From the NCBI RefSeq assembly GCF_004363295.1, contig NZ_SNYQ01000006.1, positions 1 to 64,000 of the forward strand: DNA of 64,000 bases, read 5' to 3'. Positions 9,184-18,689 of the stretch are shown piece by piece. The translations under genes and the position numbers were made by a program. The notes under the pieces are model-generated. The model did not search any database and was not told the DNA's origin. It worked only from the letters and a program-made list of their open reading frames with translations. Each line of letters begins with the position of its first letter. Positions within the stretch are counted from its first letter, which is position 1. Source of the DNA: Mesocricetibacter intestinalis (GTDB lineage Bacteria > Pseudomonadota > Gammaproteobacteria > Enterobacterales > Pasteurellaceae).

Positions 9184-9208
9184 GCGCCGTGCCTAACCAG
9201 GCCGGCGC
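9184..9208 (+). terminator. intercistronic hairpin after the receptor gene
   Basis: A GC-rich hairpin (GCGCC/GGCGC outer arm, GCCT/AGGC inner arm, AACC loop) is followed by TATATTT rather than a clean T run. It probably weakens read-through from the receptor into the esterase gene or protects the receptor mRNA 3' end. It is not a strong terminator. Confidence 0.45.
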
Positions 9209-9265
9209 TATATTTAACCGATGCAGAATCATGTTGCCCTATCCTTTCGGAAAGCGGAGCAAATT

Positions 9266-10177
9266 ATGAATCCATATTTACTTAGTTTTATTTTAATTTT
9301 CTGGTGTGGGACAATGAGTTACGCTGAACAAAAAACCTCGGTGCAGTTTGCCGAAGCCCATCTGCCTTTTGCACAGGAAACCACCCTTAACTCCCGGTTT
9401 ACCGGCCGAACCTACCGTATCCAAATCAGCAAAATAGGAGCACAACCAGCCACAGGCTACCCCGTGCTGTATGTTCTGGACGGCGACGCATTATTTGCGC
9501 CTCTGGCAAGTGCGGCACAGGCTTTATTGGTGAATCCGATCAGCGGCAGCAATAGTCCCGCCCTAATCGTCGGTATCGGCTATTCCCGCCAAAAATTGCT
9601 GGATCTGCAACAAAGAGCGCTGGATTATACCCCGCCGCTAGCGCCGAACGCCGAAGCCGAACTGAAAAAACAATTTGGCCAAGCTGATGCTTTCGGTTTA
9701 TTTATTGAACGGGAACTCAAACCCCTATTAGCTCAAAGCGCTGTTATCGATCCGAAGCGCCAGGCGCTTTTCGGACATTCTTACGGCGGCTTATTCGCCG
9801 CTTATAATCTGTTGCGGGGCAACGGTCGATTCCAGTATTTTATTTTATCCAGCCCTTCAATTTGGTGGCAAAACAAGCGGTTACTGGATTTTATCCCTGA
9901 TGATGCCAATTTTAAGGCGAATCTGAAAGGCGTCAAAGTCCGTATTACCGTAGGTCAACTGGAACGGGCGCGCAACCCTAGAAATGAGGATAAAAGACAG
10001 GCAAGAGATATGCTCGGCAATGCCGAGGAATTTTTTCAGACCCTGAAAAAACAGGGAGCCGATGCGGAATTTTTTATCTATCCCGATGAAAACCACGGTA
10101 GCGTCGTCTATAAATCCTTAACCGATGCGCTTAAATTCCTGCAGCCTCAATGGCGCACCTCCGCCGCTCATCCTTAA
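9266..10177 (+). CDS. secreted alpha/beta-hydrolase, IroE-like siderophore esterase
   Basis: The 303-residue protein starts with a signal peptide (cut near residue 20, after SYA). The nucleophile elbow GHSYGG is at 170-175 with Ser172, and the likely catalytic His is 277 in DENHG. It belongs to the esterase-D-like family that includes IroE and Fes relatives, which open ester-linked siderophores such as enterobactin or salmochelin. Start at 9266 is chosen because GGAG lies 7 nt upstream and the signal peptide begins there; a longer start at 9221 would bury it. Being downstream of a siderophore receptor supports a siderophore substrate, but other esters are possible. Its stop codon overlaps that of glnD. 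Confidence 0.82.
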   Translation: MNPYLLSFILIFWCGTMSYAEQKTSVQFAEAHLPFAQETTLNSRFTGRTYRIQISKIGAQPATGYPVLYVLDGDALFAPLASAAQALLVNPISGSNSPALIVGIGYSRQKLLDLQQRALDYTPPLAPNAEAELKKQFGQADAFGLFIERELKPLLAQSAVIDPKRQALFGHSYGGLFAAYNLLRGNGRFQYFILSSPSIWWQNKRLLDFIPDDANFKANLKGVKVRITVGQLERARNPRNEDKRQARDMLGNAEEFFQTLKKQGADAEFFIYPDENHGSVVYKSLTDALKFLQPQWRTSAAHP

Positions 10178-12759
10178 GCTAAGGCATCGCGCAAACGCTG
10201 TTCCAACAATGTTCGTTCTGCGGCGTCCAGTGCGACGCCCTTTTTATTGGTCAGAATAAAAAAGTCCTCGGCTTTTTCTCCCACGGTAGTAATTTTTGCA
10301 TTCAACAAGTTCAGGGATAAATCACAGAAAACACGACTGACAGTCGCCAGCAAACCGGTTTTATCCAATGCAATTAATTCCAGTTCGGTATGTTCCCTTT
10401 TATTCATATGCAGGAAGCGGACTTCGGTGCCTACCTGAAAGTTTTCCAGCTTAGGATTTATACTTAATACCGGATTCGGCATATTATTCTCGCTTAATGT
10501 GCGGAGCAGGCTTTGTTCTAATAAGCGACGCCGATCTTTTTGCAGCAATTCACCGTTCAGCTCGGTAACAATAAAACTATCCAGTGCGTAACCCTCCGCC
10601 GTAGTCATAATCTGCGCATCATGGATACTGAATTTACGCGCGCCTATAGCGCATACCAGTTTATGAAATAAATGACTCTGATCCCGACAATAAACAAAAA
10701 TTTCCGTACCGCCGCGGGAAAAACGATTACTCACTCTAACCAGTAAAGGCTGCTCGGCGCGGAGAATTTCCGCCGTATGCCATGCCAGTTGCTTCGGATT
10801 ATTGCGTAAAAAATAATCCTGCGGATAATTGCGCCATAAGTGATGCACTCGCTGCATAATCTCATCGCCCTCCCTTTCCCGTAAAAGCGCTTCCGCTCGA
10901 CGACAGTTATCTTCGATTTTTTCTCCCTGATCCAGTAAATTATCCATACCTCGGCGGAATTGCTGCTCGCTATACTGATACAAACTTTCCAACAACGAAC
11001 GTTTCCAGCTGTTCCAAAGCGTTTCGTTGGTAGCGCTGATATCGGCTACGGTCAAACAAATCAAATAATCCAAGCGCACTTTATTACATACTTGTTCGGC
11101 AAAAGCGCGTACTACGCCGGGATCATAAATATCGCGGCGCTGAGCGGTAACCGACATTAACAGATGCTGCTCCACCAGCCAGGCCATGGTTTCCGCTTCG
11201 CGCCGATCAAACCCGTGTTGTTCGGCAAAAGAGCGAACATCCCGAGCGCCAAGCCGGGCGTGATCACCGCCCCGCCCTTTAGCAATATCGTGAAATAAGG
11301 CGGCAATATACAATAAAGTGCGGTCGGATAAGCGACTAAAAATATCCGTGCACAGCGCCGAAATCTGATTATCTCCGCCGGCGAAAGATTCCAGTTTCAT
11401 CATAACGCGCAGAATATGTTCGTCCACCGTATAGGTATGAAACAAATCGAACTGCATCAATCCTTTAATTCCCTGCCATTGAGGTAAATAAACGTTCAGA
11501 ACGCCGTATTTATGCATGGGTACAAAGGCCCGCTCAATAGCCTTAGGTTGTGCGAATAAGCGGATAAATTTCTCCCTTGCAGTCGGAATATCGCTTAAAT
11601 ATCCGCGAAATGCTTTTACGGCAAGATGCAAACGGCGCAGAACGGAAGAATGAATCCCCATATCGGGGTAACAGGTCAGATGATAGAACAAATCCAACAT
11701 ACTGTCCGGACGGCGCTGGAAACAATACGGGTCAAGCAGGCGGATTTCATTATCTATCGCAATAAAACACTGATCCAGTGTAATGGTTTGTGCGGATGTA
11801 CTCGCCGCCAAAAAATGTTCCTGATAATGTTTCACCAAAATATCGCTACAGGTGGATATATCCTGTAAGCATTGAAAGAAGGCTTTCATCATGGCTTCTA
11901 CGCCACTATTGCCTTCTCCTCGGTAGCCCAGCAATTGGCTGACCTTTAACTGACGATCAAATAACAGCCGATTATCATAACGTTTCAGAATTAAATGCAG
12001 AGCAAAACGTACTTTAAACAGAAAATCCCGGCACTGCTCCAGCAATTCGAATTCTTCCGGATAAATAAAGCCGGAATCTAAAATCTGACGTAAATTTTTT
12101 GCCTCGGAATGGCGCAGGGCAAGCCAGTAAACCAAATGTAAATCCCGTAAGCCACCGGGGCTGTATTTAATATCCGGTTCGAGATTATAGCCGGTATTGT
12201 TGTAGCGTTGATAACGTTCCCGCTGTTCTGCGGTTTTAGCCTGAAAAAAAGCCGAGGCCGGCCAGAACTCCTGTTGGCGCAATAACAGGCTGAGTTCCGC
12301 AAACAGATTTTTATCTCCGCTCAAATAACGGCTTTCCAGTAAATTAGTCGCAATACTGATATCTTTTTTACCTTCCCGCTCGCAATCTGCCAATGTGCGT
12401 ACCGCATGGCCGACATCGAACCCGCAGTCCCACAAAAACTGAACGAATCGGCTGATTTTTTGCGCCCTATGTTCGGTAACCGGTGCTCGGGTTAAAATCA
12501 GAAAGTCCAGATCGGACAAAGGAAACATTTCCTGCCTGCCGTATCCGCCTACGGCAACCAAAGTTAAACCTTCCCGCTCCAGTCCGAAAAAATGCCACAG
12601 TTCAATCAGCAGCCGATCACAAAATAAAGTTCGGTTGGCAATCAGTGCGTTAATATCGGTGTGAGAAAAATTCTCCAGTTCATTACGTTTCAGCGCATCT
12701 TTCTGAAGTTTAACCGCACTCGGCGTCGGTTCCGCTAAGGAATTGTAGCTAAATAACAT
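10174..12759 (-). CDS. glnD: bifunctional uridylyltransferase/uridylyl-removing enzyme
   Basis: The 861-residue nitrogen sensor adds UMP to, or removes it from, PII protein in response to glutamine. The nucleotidyltransferase motif [15 protein letters not shown] is at 71-85. The HD phosphohydrolase motif ([12 protein letters not shown]) is near the middle and two ACT domains occupy about 680-861. Length matches the family (E. coli 890, Haemophilus about 860). It is third in the map-SIMPL-glnD row, but a terminator-like hairpin precedes it. It converges on the upstream esterase with a shared TTAA at the stops. Confidence 0.95.
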   Translation of the reverse strand: MLFSYNSLAEPTPSAVKLQKDALKRNELENFSHTDINALIANRTLFCDRLLIELWHFFGLEREGLTLVAVGGYGRQEMFPLSDLDFLILTRAPVTEHRAQKISRFVQFLWDCGFDVGHAVRTLADCEREGKKDISIATNLLESRYLSGDKNLFAELSLLLRQQEFWPASAFFQAKTAEQRERYQRYNNTGYNLEPDIKYSPGGLRDLHLVYWLALRHSEAKNLRQILDSGFIYPEEFELLEQCRDFLFKVRFALHLILKRYDNRLLFDRQLKVSQLLGYRGEGNSGVEAMMKAFFQCLQDISTCSDILVKHYQEHFLAASTSAQTITLDQCFIAIDNEIRLLDPYCFQRRPDSMLDLFYHLTCYPDMGIHSSVLRRLHLAVKAFRGYLSDIPTAREKFIRLFAQPKAIERAFVPMHKYGVLNVYLPQWQGIKGLMQFDLFHTYTVDEHILRVMMKLESFAGGDNQISALCTDIFSRLSDRTLLYIAALFHDIAKGRGGDHARLGARDVRSFAEQHGFDRREAETMAWLVEQHLLMSVTAQRRDIYDPGVVRAFAEQVCNKVRLDYLICLTVADISATNETLWNSWKRSLLESLYQYSEQQFRRGMDNLLDQGEKIEDNCRRAEALLREREGDEIMQRVHHLWRNYPQDYFLRNNPKQLAWHTAEILRAEQPLLVRVSNRFSRGGTEIFVYCRDQSHLFHKLVCAIGARKFSIHDAQIMTTAEGYALDSFIVTELNGELLQKDRRRLLEQSLLRTLSENNMPNPVLSINPKLENFQVGTEVRFLHMNKREHTELELIALDKTGLLATVSRVFCDLSLNLLNAKITTVGEKAEDFFILTNKKGVALDAAERTLLEQRLRDALA

Positions 12760-12775
12760 AAGCTGCTCCTCGGAT

Positions 12776-12805
12776 AAAAAAATATCGCCGTAAATATCGG
12801 CGATA
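12776..12805 (-). terminator. terminator between the SIMPL gene and glnD
   Basis: The minus strand shows an 8-bp stem (TATCGCCG with CGGCGATA, loop of 7) followed by an unbroken run of seven T (12782-12776). It lies in the 63-bp gap upstream of glnD, so much of the upstream transcript should stop before glnD. Confidence 0.75.
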
Positions 12806-12822
12806 GGAAAAGGCTGGGGAAA

Positions 12823-13575
12823 TCAATTAATATCGTATTGAATGGTTACCACCAGACGTACCTTCTTATCAATGGTAGAGGTATCGTAGCCGCCGCCGTA
12901 ATCGCTCTGACTTTCCGCATCCGGTAAATTAGCGCTGATATCAAAGGATCCCTGAGAAGCGGAACGCAATACACCGACGTTAATATTACTGGTTTTGGCA
13001 AACTCCTGAGCGCGCACATAGGCATCTTGAGTCGCTTTGGAAATCAGTTCACGCTTAATAGTTTCCAAATTTTCCAGATAATAACTTGGCGAGGAAAAAT
13101 TCACGGCTTGGTTTTCGGCGCGCAGATTGTTGATTTCATCCAAGGCACGCTGTAACTTCGCCAAATCTTTGCTGGCGATACTCAGCGTTCGTCTGGCATC
13201 GTAGCCGTTACGCACAGTCTTTTCCTTGCCTTTTTCATCGGTATAGGTTTCCGTATGTACATACACATCCAACGGATTTAAGGAAACCTCCTGCGCACTA
13301 AATCCCTGTTTGGCTAAAAAAGCCCGGGCGACCTCCAACTGGCGGGCATTCTCCGTCATTGCTGTTTTATAATCCGCGCCCCAGTTTTCCACACTCACCG
13401 TCCAGGTACCGTAACTGGCCTTATATTCTGCTTCCGCCAGCCCTTTGACCGTAATGACTCCGCTCTGACGCAGATTTTTAAACTGCTGCCCTAAAATAAA
13501 GGAAGAGGCCATTAAACCGAGGGCGAGAATAACCCCGAATAAGGCCGAATAAAAAGTTTTGTTGCTATTTTGCAT
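12823..13575 (-). CDS. SIMPL-domain (DUF541) protein, membrane-anchored
   Basis: The 250-residue protein has one N-terminal hydrophobic segment (about 10-30: ALFGVILALGLMASSFILG), probably an uncleaved anchor, followed by a SIMPL domain (about 40-248) that starts with the typical VKGLAEAEYKA strand. Family members are periplasmic or surface proteins with no clear biochemical role; YggE of E. coli is linked to oxidative stress. It sits between map and glnD on the same strand, and a terminator follows it. No function is assigned here. Confidence 0.85.
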   Translation of the reverse strand: MQNSNKTFYSALFGVILALGLMASSFILGQQFKNLRQSGVITVKGLAEAEYKASYGTWTVSVENWGADYKTAMTENARQLEVARAFLAKQGFSAQEVSLNPLDVYVHTETYTDEKGKEKTVRNGYDARRTLSIASKDLAKLQRALDEINNLRAENQAVNFSSPSYYLENLETIKRELISKATQDAYVRAQEFAKTSNINVGVLRSASQGSFDISANLPDAESQSDYGGGYDTSTIDKKVRLVVTIQYDIN

Positions 13576-13674
13576 AATCTTCTCCTACTCCCCATGGCGA
13601 CGAAATAACAGCGACGATTTTCTGAAGCGAATTAAGCCGCGCCGGAACTAAAACAGGGAGATGTCTCTGCGCGA

Positions 13675-14478
13675 TTAAACATTCACCATAATTCGGCTGA
13701 TACGTCCGGCCTTTTCTTCTTCTTCACGAATGGTCATGACTTCGCAGCCGTTTTCGGTAACCACCAGCTGATGTTCGTACTGGGCGGAATGACTGCGATC
13801 TTTAGTTTTCACCGTCCAACCGTCGCCCATCAAACGCACTTCTTTTCTGCCCGCATTGATCATAGGTTCGATGGTAAACACCATACCGGGTTTTAAAATC
13901 ACACCGCCGTCATCGGCATAATAATGCAATACCTGAGGTTCGCAATGGAACTCGGTACCTATACCATGTCCGCAATATTCGCGCACCACGCTGAATCCCT
14001 GGGCTTCGGTATATTTTTGTACCACTTTGCCGATTTCATTTAAACGAATACCGGGTTTTACCGCACGCAATCCGATATAAAGGGCTTCCTGCGCCGCTTC
14101 GCATAATTTTCGGCTGCGAATATTGGTATCGCCCACAATGTACATTTTTGAATTATCGCCGTAATACCCGTCTTTAATTACGGTAACGTCGATATTTAGA
14201 ATATCACCCTCTTTCAGCAACTTATCTTCACTCGGAATACCGTGGCAAACCACTTCATTAATGGAAATACAGGTAGATTTAGGGAAACCGTGGTAATTCA
14301 GGCAGGCAGGAATCACTTTCTGAACCTTCACCATATAATCATGGCAAATTCGATCCAATTCTCCCGTGCTGACACCGGCCTTAACATAGGGTTCAATCAT
14401 CACTAAGACGTCCGCCGCCAATTTACAGGCTTCGCGCAGTTTAATAATTTCTTCTTCCTTTCTTAACGGAATGCTCAT
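13675..14478 (-). CDS. map: methionine aminopeptidase type I
   Basis: The 267-residue enzyme removes the initiator methionine from new proteins. The metal ligands of the pita-bread fold are visible: Asp in NIDVTV, Asp in YGDNSKMY, His in GHGIGTEFH, Glu in TIEPM and Glu in YEHQLV. Length equals E. coli Map (264). In E. coli map is also next to glnD. Start ATG follows GAGAGAAA. The gene is divergent from erpA with a 264-bp gap. Confidence 0.96.
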   Translation of the reverse strand: MSIPLRKEEEIIKLREACKLAADVLVMIEPYVKAGVSTGELDRICHDYMVKVQKVIPACLNYHGFPKSTCISINEVVCHGIPSEDKLLKEGDILNIDVTVIKDGYYGDNSKMYIVGDTNIRSRKLCEAAQEALYIGLRAVKPGIRLNEIGKVVQKYTEAQGFSVVREYCGHGIGTEFHCEPQVLHYYADDGGVILKPGMVFTIEPMINAGRKEVRLMGDGWTVKTKDRSHSAQYEHQLVVTENGCEVMTIREEEEKAGRISRIMVNV

Positions 14479-14663
14479 TTTCTCTCTCGCTTTAAATTAA
14501 ACAGGTAAAAAATAACGGGGCTATAATAGCACTAATTAACATTCGTAACCATATTTTAACTTTATCCACAACAGAGTAAAAATAGCCTTTTACAATTTAA
14601 AAATTATATTTTTTAATAGGTTAAGCGAAGAGGGTTCCGCTTCCTTACCTATTTATAAAATTT

Positions 14664-14696
14664 CCGGTTGAACGATTTAGTCGGTTATTAGATAAT
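14664..14696 (+). promoter_or_regulatory. erpA promoter with an IscR-type site
   Basis: A promoter is formed by TTGAAC (14668-14673), a 17-bp spacer and GATAAT (14691-14696). Over it lies a 25-bp stretch (14664-14688) that matches the type-1 IscR consensus (ATASYYGACTRWWWYAGTCRRSTAT) at about 19 of 25 positions, with a nearly perfect right half TAGTCGGTTAT. Binding would block the promoter, linking erpA to Fe-S cluster supply. This is inference from consensus matching. Confidence 0.5.
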
Positions 14697-14742
14697 AGCC
14701 AATCGATTTTATAATATGTATATGCAAAGGTGGGATAATATT

Positions 14743-15084
14743 ATGACAGATATCGCAGTACCGCTAACATTTACCGATGCCGCGGCCAATAAAGTGAAAG
14801 CGCTGATCAGCGACGAAGGCAATCAGGATCTGAAATTACGCGTTTACATCACCGGCGGCGGATGCAGCGGTTTCCAGTACGGCTTTACCTTTGATGAAAA
14901 AGTTAATGAAGGGGATCTGACCGTTGAGAATGCCGGCGTACAACTGGTTATCGACCCGATGAGTTTGCAGTATTTAATCGGCGGTACCGTAGACTATACC
15001 GAAGGGCTGGAAGGCTCACGCTTTATCGTCAATAATCCGAACGCTACCACAACCTGCGGCTGCGGTTCCTCTTTCAGTATCTAA
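14743..15084 (+). CDS. erpA: iron-sulfur cluster insertion protein ErpA
   Basis: The 113-residue A-type Fe-S carrier passes clusters to apo-enzymes. The three cluster-binding cysteines are Cys41 (GGGCSGF), Cys105 and Cys107 (CGCGSS). The start at 14743 ([10 protein letters not shown]) gives the family length of 113-114 residues and follows AGGTGG; an in-frame ATG at 14716 would add nine unrelated residues. It is followed 33 bp later by yacL in the same direction, probably on one transcript. Confidence 0.95.
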   Translation: MTDIAVPLTFTDAAANKVKALISDEGNQDLKLRVYITGGGCSGFQYGFTFDEKVNEGDLTVENAGVQLVIDPMSLQYLIGGTVDYTEGLEGSRFIVNNPNATTTCGCGSSFSI

Positions 15085-15117
15085 CAATATTCAAGCTCCG
15101 GATTACAACCCTTAATT

Positions 15118-15486
15118 ATGGACTTCCAGTTCACCTCCTCCGGCGGGGAAATTTCCCTGAAATGTTCCATGGAACATCAGGCCGTAGCCCATTGGTTCAA
15201 TACCGAAGTGCGCTTAAATCCGGCGCTGATTGAAAGCGTACTTAAAAGTATCCTTCAGGTGCGCAACTCGCCCGCATATCAAGATATTCGCTTATGCGGG
15301 GCGGAATACAGTCTGTATATTAATGCGCAGGAAATTATGATCCGCGCCAATAATCTGGATCTTGAAGCGCCCGCCCAACAACTCCTTGAGCCGGATTTCC
15401 ATTATTATGATGAAGAAAGCCTTGCTTTCTGCGGCTTAGAGGACTTCGAAGCCTTAATTTCGGCCTACTTAAACTTTAACCTATAA
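15118..15486 (+). CDS. yacL: YacL / UPF0231 family protein
   Basis: The 122-residue acidic protein is similar along its length to E. coli YacL, with the family landmarks HWFN near 26-29 and YYDEESL.FCGLEDF near the C-terminus. No enzyme motif, signal peptide or membrane segment is seen. The family is widespread in gamma-proteobacteria and of unknown function. It probably shares a transcript with erpA. Confidence 0.88.
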   Translation: MDFQFTSSGGEISLKCSMEHQAVAHWFNTEVRLNPALIESVLKSILQVRNSPAYQDIRLCGAEYSLYINAQEIMIRANNLDLEAPAQQLLEPDFHYYDEESLAFCGLEDFEALISAYLNFNL

Positions 15487-15615
15487 CAGCAAAAATTACC
15501 CGGATTCTTAGGTTGTGGATTATTCGCTGAAAAGCTTCAGCTTTACCCCCGGGGATTTTTTCCGAACATCGCATTTCCCTGCTTGCTATAAATTTAATCA
15601 GATCAGATATAAAAA

Positions 15616-15677
15616 TTTTAACCCGATCACAAATCCGATATTTTATTTTTGAAATAACTTTGACTACCGAATAATAT
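15616..15677 (+). promoter_or_regulatory. sdaC promoter with possible CRP site
   Basis: TTGAAA (15649-15654), 17 bp, TAATAT (15672-15677) make a good sigma-70 promoter, followed by a GC-rich ACGCACGC. About 60 bp upstream of the predicted start is TTTTA-N6-TCACA (15616-15631), with one good CRP half-site and one poor one. Promoter is likely; CRP control is only suggested. Confidence 0.5.
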
Positions 15678-15736
15678 ACGCACGCTTTTTTTAATAACAA
15701 CAATATCTACTAACAATATCTATCTGAGGAGTTTTT

Positions 15737-16987
15737 ATGTCTCAATCGAAGACATCCATGAAATGGAACAAGTTCGACATTACTTGGGTCCTTAACTTAT
15801 TCGGTACTGCGGTCGGTGCGGGCGTTTTATTTTTACCCATCAATGCCGGTATGGGCGGTTTCTGGCCTTTAGTGGTAATGGTTTTACTGGTCGGTCCTAT
15901 GACTTACCTTGCTCACCGCGGTTTATCCCGTTTTGTTTTATCCTCCTCCAAACCCGGCAGCGACATTACCGAGGTAGTAGAAGAGCATTTCGGTAAAACG
16001 GCGGGTAAATTAATCACCCTGCTCTATTTCTTTGCCATTTTCCCGATTCTGTTAATTTACGGTAATGGTATCACTAACACCGTTGATTCCTTTATCGTCA
16101 ACCAACTGGGTATGGCTTCGCCGAATCGTGTATTGCTGTCCTTCATTCTGATTGCGACACTGATTTCGGTTATGTTAATGAATGAAAAAGTGATGCTGAA
16201 ACTAACCGAACTGTTGGTTTATCCCCTTGTTCTTATTCTGTTTGCACTTTCCATTTACTTAATTCCGGAATGGAACACCTCCATGCTGGAACAGTTACCG
16301 AGTGCCGGCAGCTTCCTGACCACATTATGGATCACTATTCCGGTATTGGTATTCTCCTTTAACCATTCTCCGGCAATTTCCGCCTTCTCCCAATCGCAGC
16401 AACGCGAATACAAAGATGCAGCACTGACCGAAAAACACGCCAGCAAAACCTTAAAAGGTACTGCAACAATCCTATTGGTATTCGTTATGTTCTTCGTCTT
16501 CAGCTGCGTATTAACCTTAACGCCGGAAGAATTACAGCTGGCTAAAGCACAGAACATCAGTATTCTGTCCTTCTTAGCCAATAAATTTGACAACCCTTAT
16601 ATTTCCTACTTCGGTCCTTTAGTTGCTTTCTTGGCGATCACCAGTTCTTTCTTCGGTCATTACCTGGGCGCTCGTGAAGGTCTGGAAGGTCTATACCTCA
16701 AAATGACAGCGCACAACAGAGAGAGTATCAATCGTAAAAAATTAAACTATGGTACTGCCTTATTCTTCTTGCTGACCCTTTGGGGTGTTGCGGTAATCAA
16801 CCCGAGCATTCTGGGATTAATCGAATCTCTGGGCGGCCCGATTATCGCCATGATCCTATTTATCATGCCGATGTACGCCATTCGCAAAGTACCTGCAATG
16901 CAGCGCTATCAGGGTAAATTAAGTAACCTATTCGTTACCATCATGGGTTTAATCGCAATTTCTGCGGTTGTATATGGACTATTTTAA
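15737..16987 (+). CDS. sdaC: serine transporter, HAAAP family
   Basis: The 416-residue inner-membrane protein has about eleven hydrophobic segments and the family start [16 protein letters not shown]. It resembles SdaC, the proton-coupled serine importer of E. coli (429 residues). The next gene is a serine deaminase in the same direction, which strongly supports serine as substrate. The start ATG follows GAGGAG. A hairpin separates it from sdaA, so the two genes may be expressed at different levels. Confidence 0.93.
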   Translation: MSQSKTSMKWNKFDITWVLNLFGTAVGAGVLFLPINAGMGGFWPLVVMVLLVGPMTYLAHRGLSRFVLSSSKPGSDITEVVEEHFGKTAGKLITLLYFFAIFPILLIYGNGITNTVDSFIVNQLGMASPNRVLLSFILIATLISVMLMNEKVMLKLTELLVYPLVLILFALSIYLIPEWNTSMLEQLPSAGSFLTTLWITIPVLVFSFNHSPAISAFSQSQQREYKDAALTEKHASKTLKGTATILLVFVMFFVFSCVLTLTPEELQLAKAQNISILSFLANKFDNPYISYFGPLVAFLAITSSFFGHYLGAREGLEGLYLKMTAHNRESINRKKLNYGTALFFLLTLWGVAVINPSILGLIESLGGPIIAMILFIMPMYAIRKVPAMQRYQGKLSNLFVTIMGLIAISAVVYGLF

Positions 16988-17027
16988 AATTTAGGCTACA
17001 ATCCGCATTCTTAATTGCATAGCTCCA

Positions 17028-17055
17028 TTCCCTTTGCTCTTACGGGCAAAGGGAA
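17028..17055 (+). terminator. hairpin between sdaC and sdaA
   Basis: A 10-bp perfect stem (TTCCCTTTGC with GCAAAGGGAA, 8-nt loop) is followed by TTCGTTTG, only moderately T-rich. It is likely a partial terminator or mRNA 3' stabiliser of the sdaC message. Confidence 0.55.
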
Positions 17056-17088
17056 TTCGTTTGTAAGAATAACAATAACGAGAAAATT

Positions 17089-18456
17089 ATGATTAGTGTA
17101 TTTGATATGTTTAAAGTGGGTATCGGACCTTCCAGTTCGCACACCGTTGGCCCGATGAAAGCCGGTAAACAGTTTATTGATGATTTAATCGCACAAAATA
17201 AACTGACCCAAACGGATAAAATTCATGTGGACGTCTATGGCTCGCTCTCTATGACCGGACGCGGACACAGTACCGATACGGCGATTATCATGGGATTAGC
17301 CGGTTATTTACCCCATAATGTGGATATCGAATTAATTCCGAAATTTATTCAGCAACTAAAACAGAGTGCCTCTTTACCCGTTGCCGAAGGCCGGGCGAAG
17401 GTACATTTTAATTTTGATGAAAATATGCAATTTCATCAGACTTTTTTACCTTTGCATGAAAACGGAATGACCATCAGCGCCTTCGATGCGCAGGGTGCGC
17501 TGCTGTACAAACAGACTTACTATTCCATCGGCGGCGGTTTTATCGTCGACGAAGCCCATTTCGGTCAGGAAGAAGCGCAAACCACTCCTGTTCCTTACCC
17601 TTACAACAATGCCGCCGATATTCTGGCCCATTGCAACAATAACGGGCTGACTTTCTCCACCCTAATGCTGGAAAATGAGATCGCTCTCCATGGTAAACAG
17701 GCGGTTGCCGAACATCTGGCTCTGGTCTGGAACACTATGCACGCCTGTATCGAACGCGGCTTAAAAACCGAAGGCCTTCTGCCCGGACCGCTGAAAGTAC
17801 CGCGTCGTGCGCCTTCCTTGTACCGTATGTTACAGGCTAACTCCGGACTGTCCAATGATCCGATGCGCGTTATCGATTGGGTCAATATGTACGCACTGGC
17901 GGTTAACGAAGAAAATGCGGCGGGCGGACGCGTGGTTACCGCGCCGACTAACGGCGCCTGCGGTATTATCCCTGCCGTCCTGTCCTATTATGCTAAATTT
18001 ATTTCAGCCCTTGATCAGGAAACCATCGAACGCTATTTGCTCGCCTGCGGAATGATCGGCGCGCTATATAAAATGAACGCCTCCATTTCCGGCGCCGAAG
18101 TGGGTTGCCAGGGTGAAGTCGGGGTCGCCTGCTCCATGGCTGCGGCAGGGCTGACCGAAATTCTCGGCGGTAGTCCGGAACAGGTTTGTATTGCAGCGGA
18201 AATCGCCATGGAACACAATCTGGGCTTAACCTGCGATCCTGTCGGCGGTCAGGTGCAGGTTCCTTGTATCGAACGTAACGCCATCGCCTCGGTGAAAGCC
18301 ATTAACGCCAGCCGTATGGCGTTGCGACGCACCACCAATCCGCGCGTAACCCTGGACAAGGTAATTGAAACCATGTATGAAACGGGCAAAGATATGAATG
18401 CTAAATATCGCGAAACCTCTCAGGGCGGATTAGCCATAAAGGTTATCTGCGACTAA
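17089..18456 (+). CDS. sdaA: L-serine ammonia-lyase (iron-sulfur dependent)
   Basis: The 455-residue single-chain serine deaminase converts L-serine to pyruvate and ammonia. The N-terminal beta domain opens with MISVFDMFKVGIGPSSSHTVGPM. The alpha domain carries GRVVTAPTNGACG and the cysteines of the [4Fe-4S] centre, including CDPVGGQVQVPC. Length and motifs are those of E. coli SdaA (454). With sdaC it forms a serine uptake and breakdown pair feeding pyruvate. Confidence 0.96.
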   Translation: MISVFDMFKVGIGPSSSHTVGPMKAGKQFIDDLIAQNKLTQTDKIHVDVYGSLSMTGRGHSTDTAIIMGLAGYLPHNVDIELIPKFIQQLKQSASLPVAEGRAKVHFNFDENMQFHQTFLPLHENGMTISAFDAQGALLYKQTYYSIGGGFIVDEAHFGQEEAQTTPVPYPYNNAADILAHCNNNGLTFSTLMLENEIALHGKQAVAEHLALVWNTMHACIERGLKTEGLLPGPLKVPRRAPSLYRMLQANSGLSNDPMRVIDWVNMYALAVNEENAAGGRVVTAPTNGACGIIPAVLSYYAKFISALDQETIERYLLACGMIGALYKMNASISGAEVGCQGEVGVACSMAAAGLTEILGGSPEQVCIAAEIAMEHNLGLTCDPVGGQVQVPCIERNAIASVKAINASRMALRRTTNPRVTLDKVIETMYETGKDMNAKYRETSQGGLAIKVICD

Positions 18457-18474
18457 AAAACGCTCTATTTTTCC

Positions 18475-18513
18475 ACCGCACTTTTGCCCGCAAGTAAAAG
18501 TGCGGTTGTTTTT
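18475..18513 (+). terminator. terminator of sdaA built from two uptake signals
   Basis: An inverted pair of the 9-bp uptake signal (ACCGCACTT at 18475, AAGTGCGGT at 18498) makes an 11-bp stem with a 10-nt loop, followed by TGTTTTTTTT. Confidence 0.9.
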
Positions 18514-18689
18514 TTAACCCTTTTTTCCCGCCGCTTATATTAAGCGGATCAGATGTAAGGGAACAACCGACCGTTTTTATTTTCTCCGCCCTTCGCCTAA
18601 ATCATTAACATACGCTGTTCCTCCTCTGAAAATATGCTAGAATCCGTCCCATCGGTTTTATGGCAAGAACGCCGGAAATATAAGCAATC

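Noticed and set aside
15476-15703. A 75-residue minus-strand frame upstream of sdaC
   Set aside because: It overlaps the sdaC promoter and the yacL end; no support for translation.
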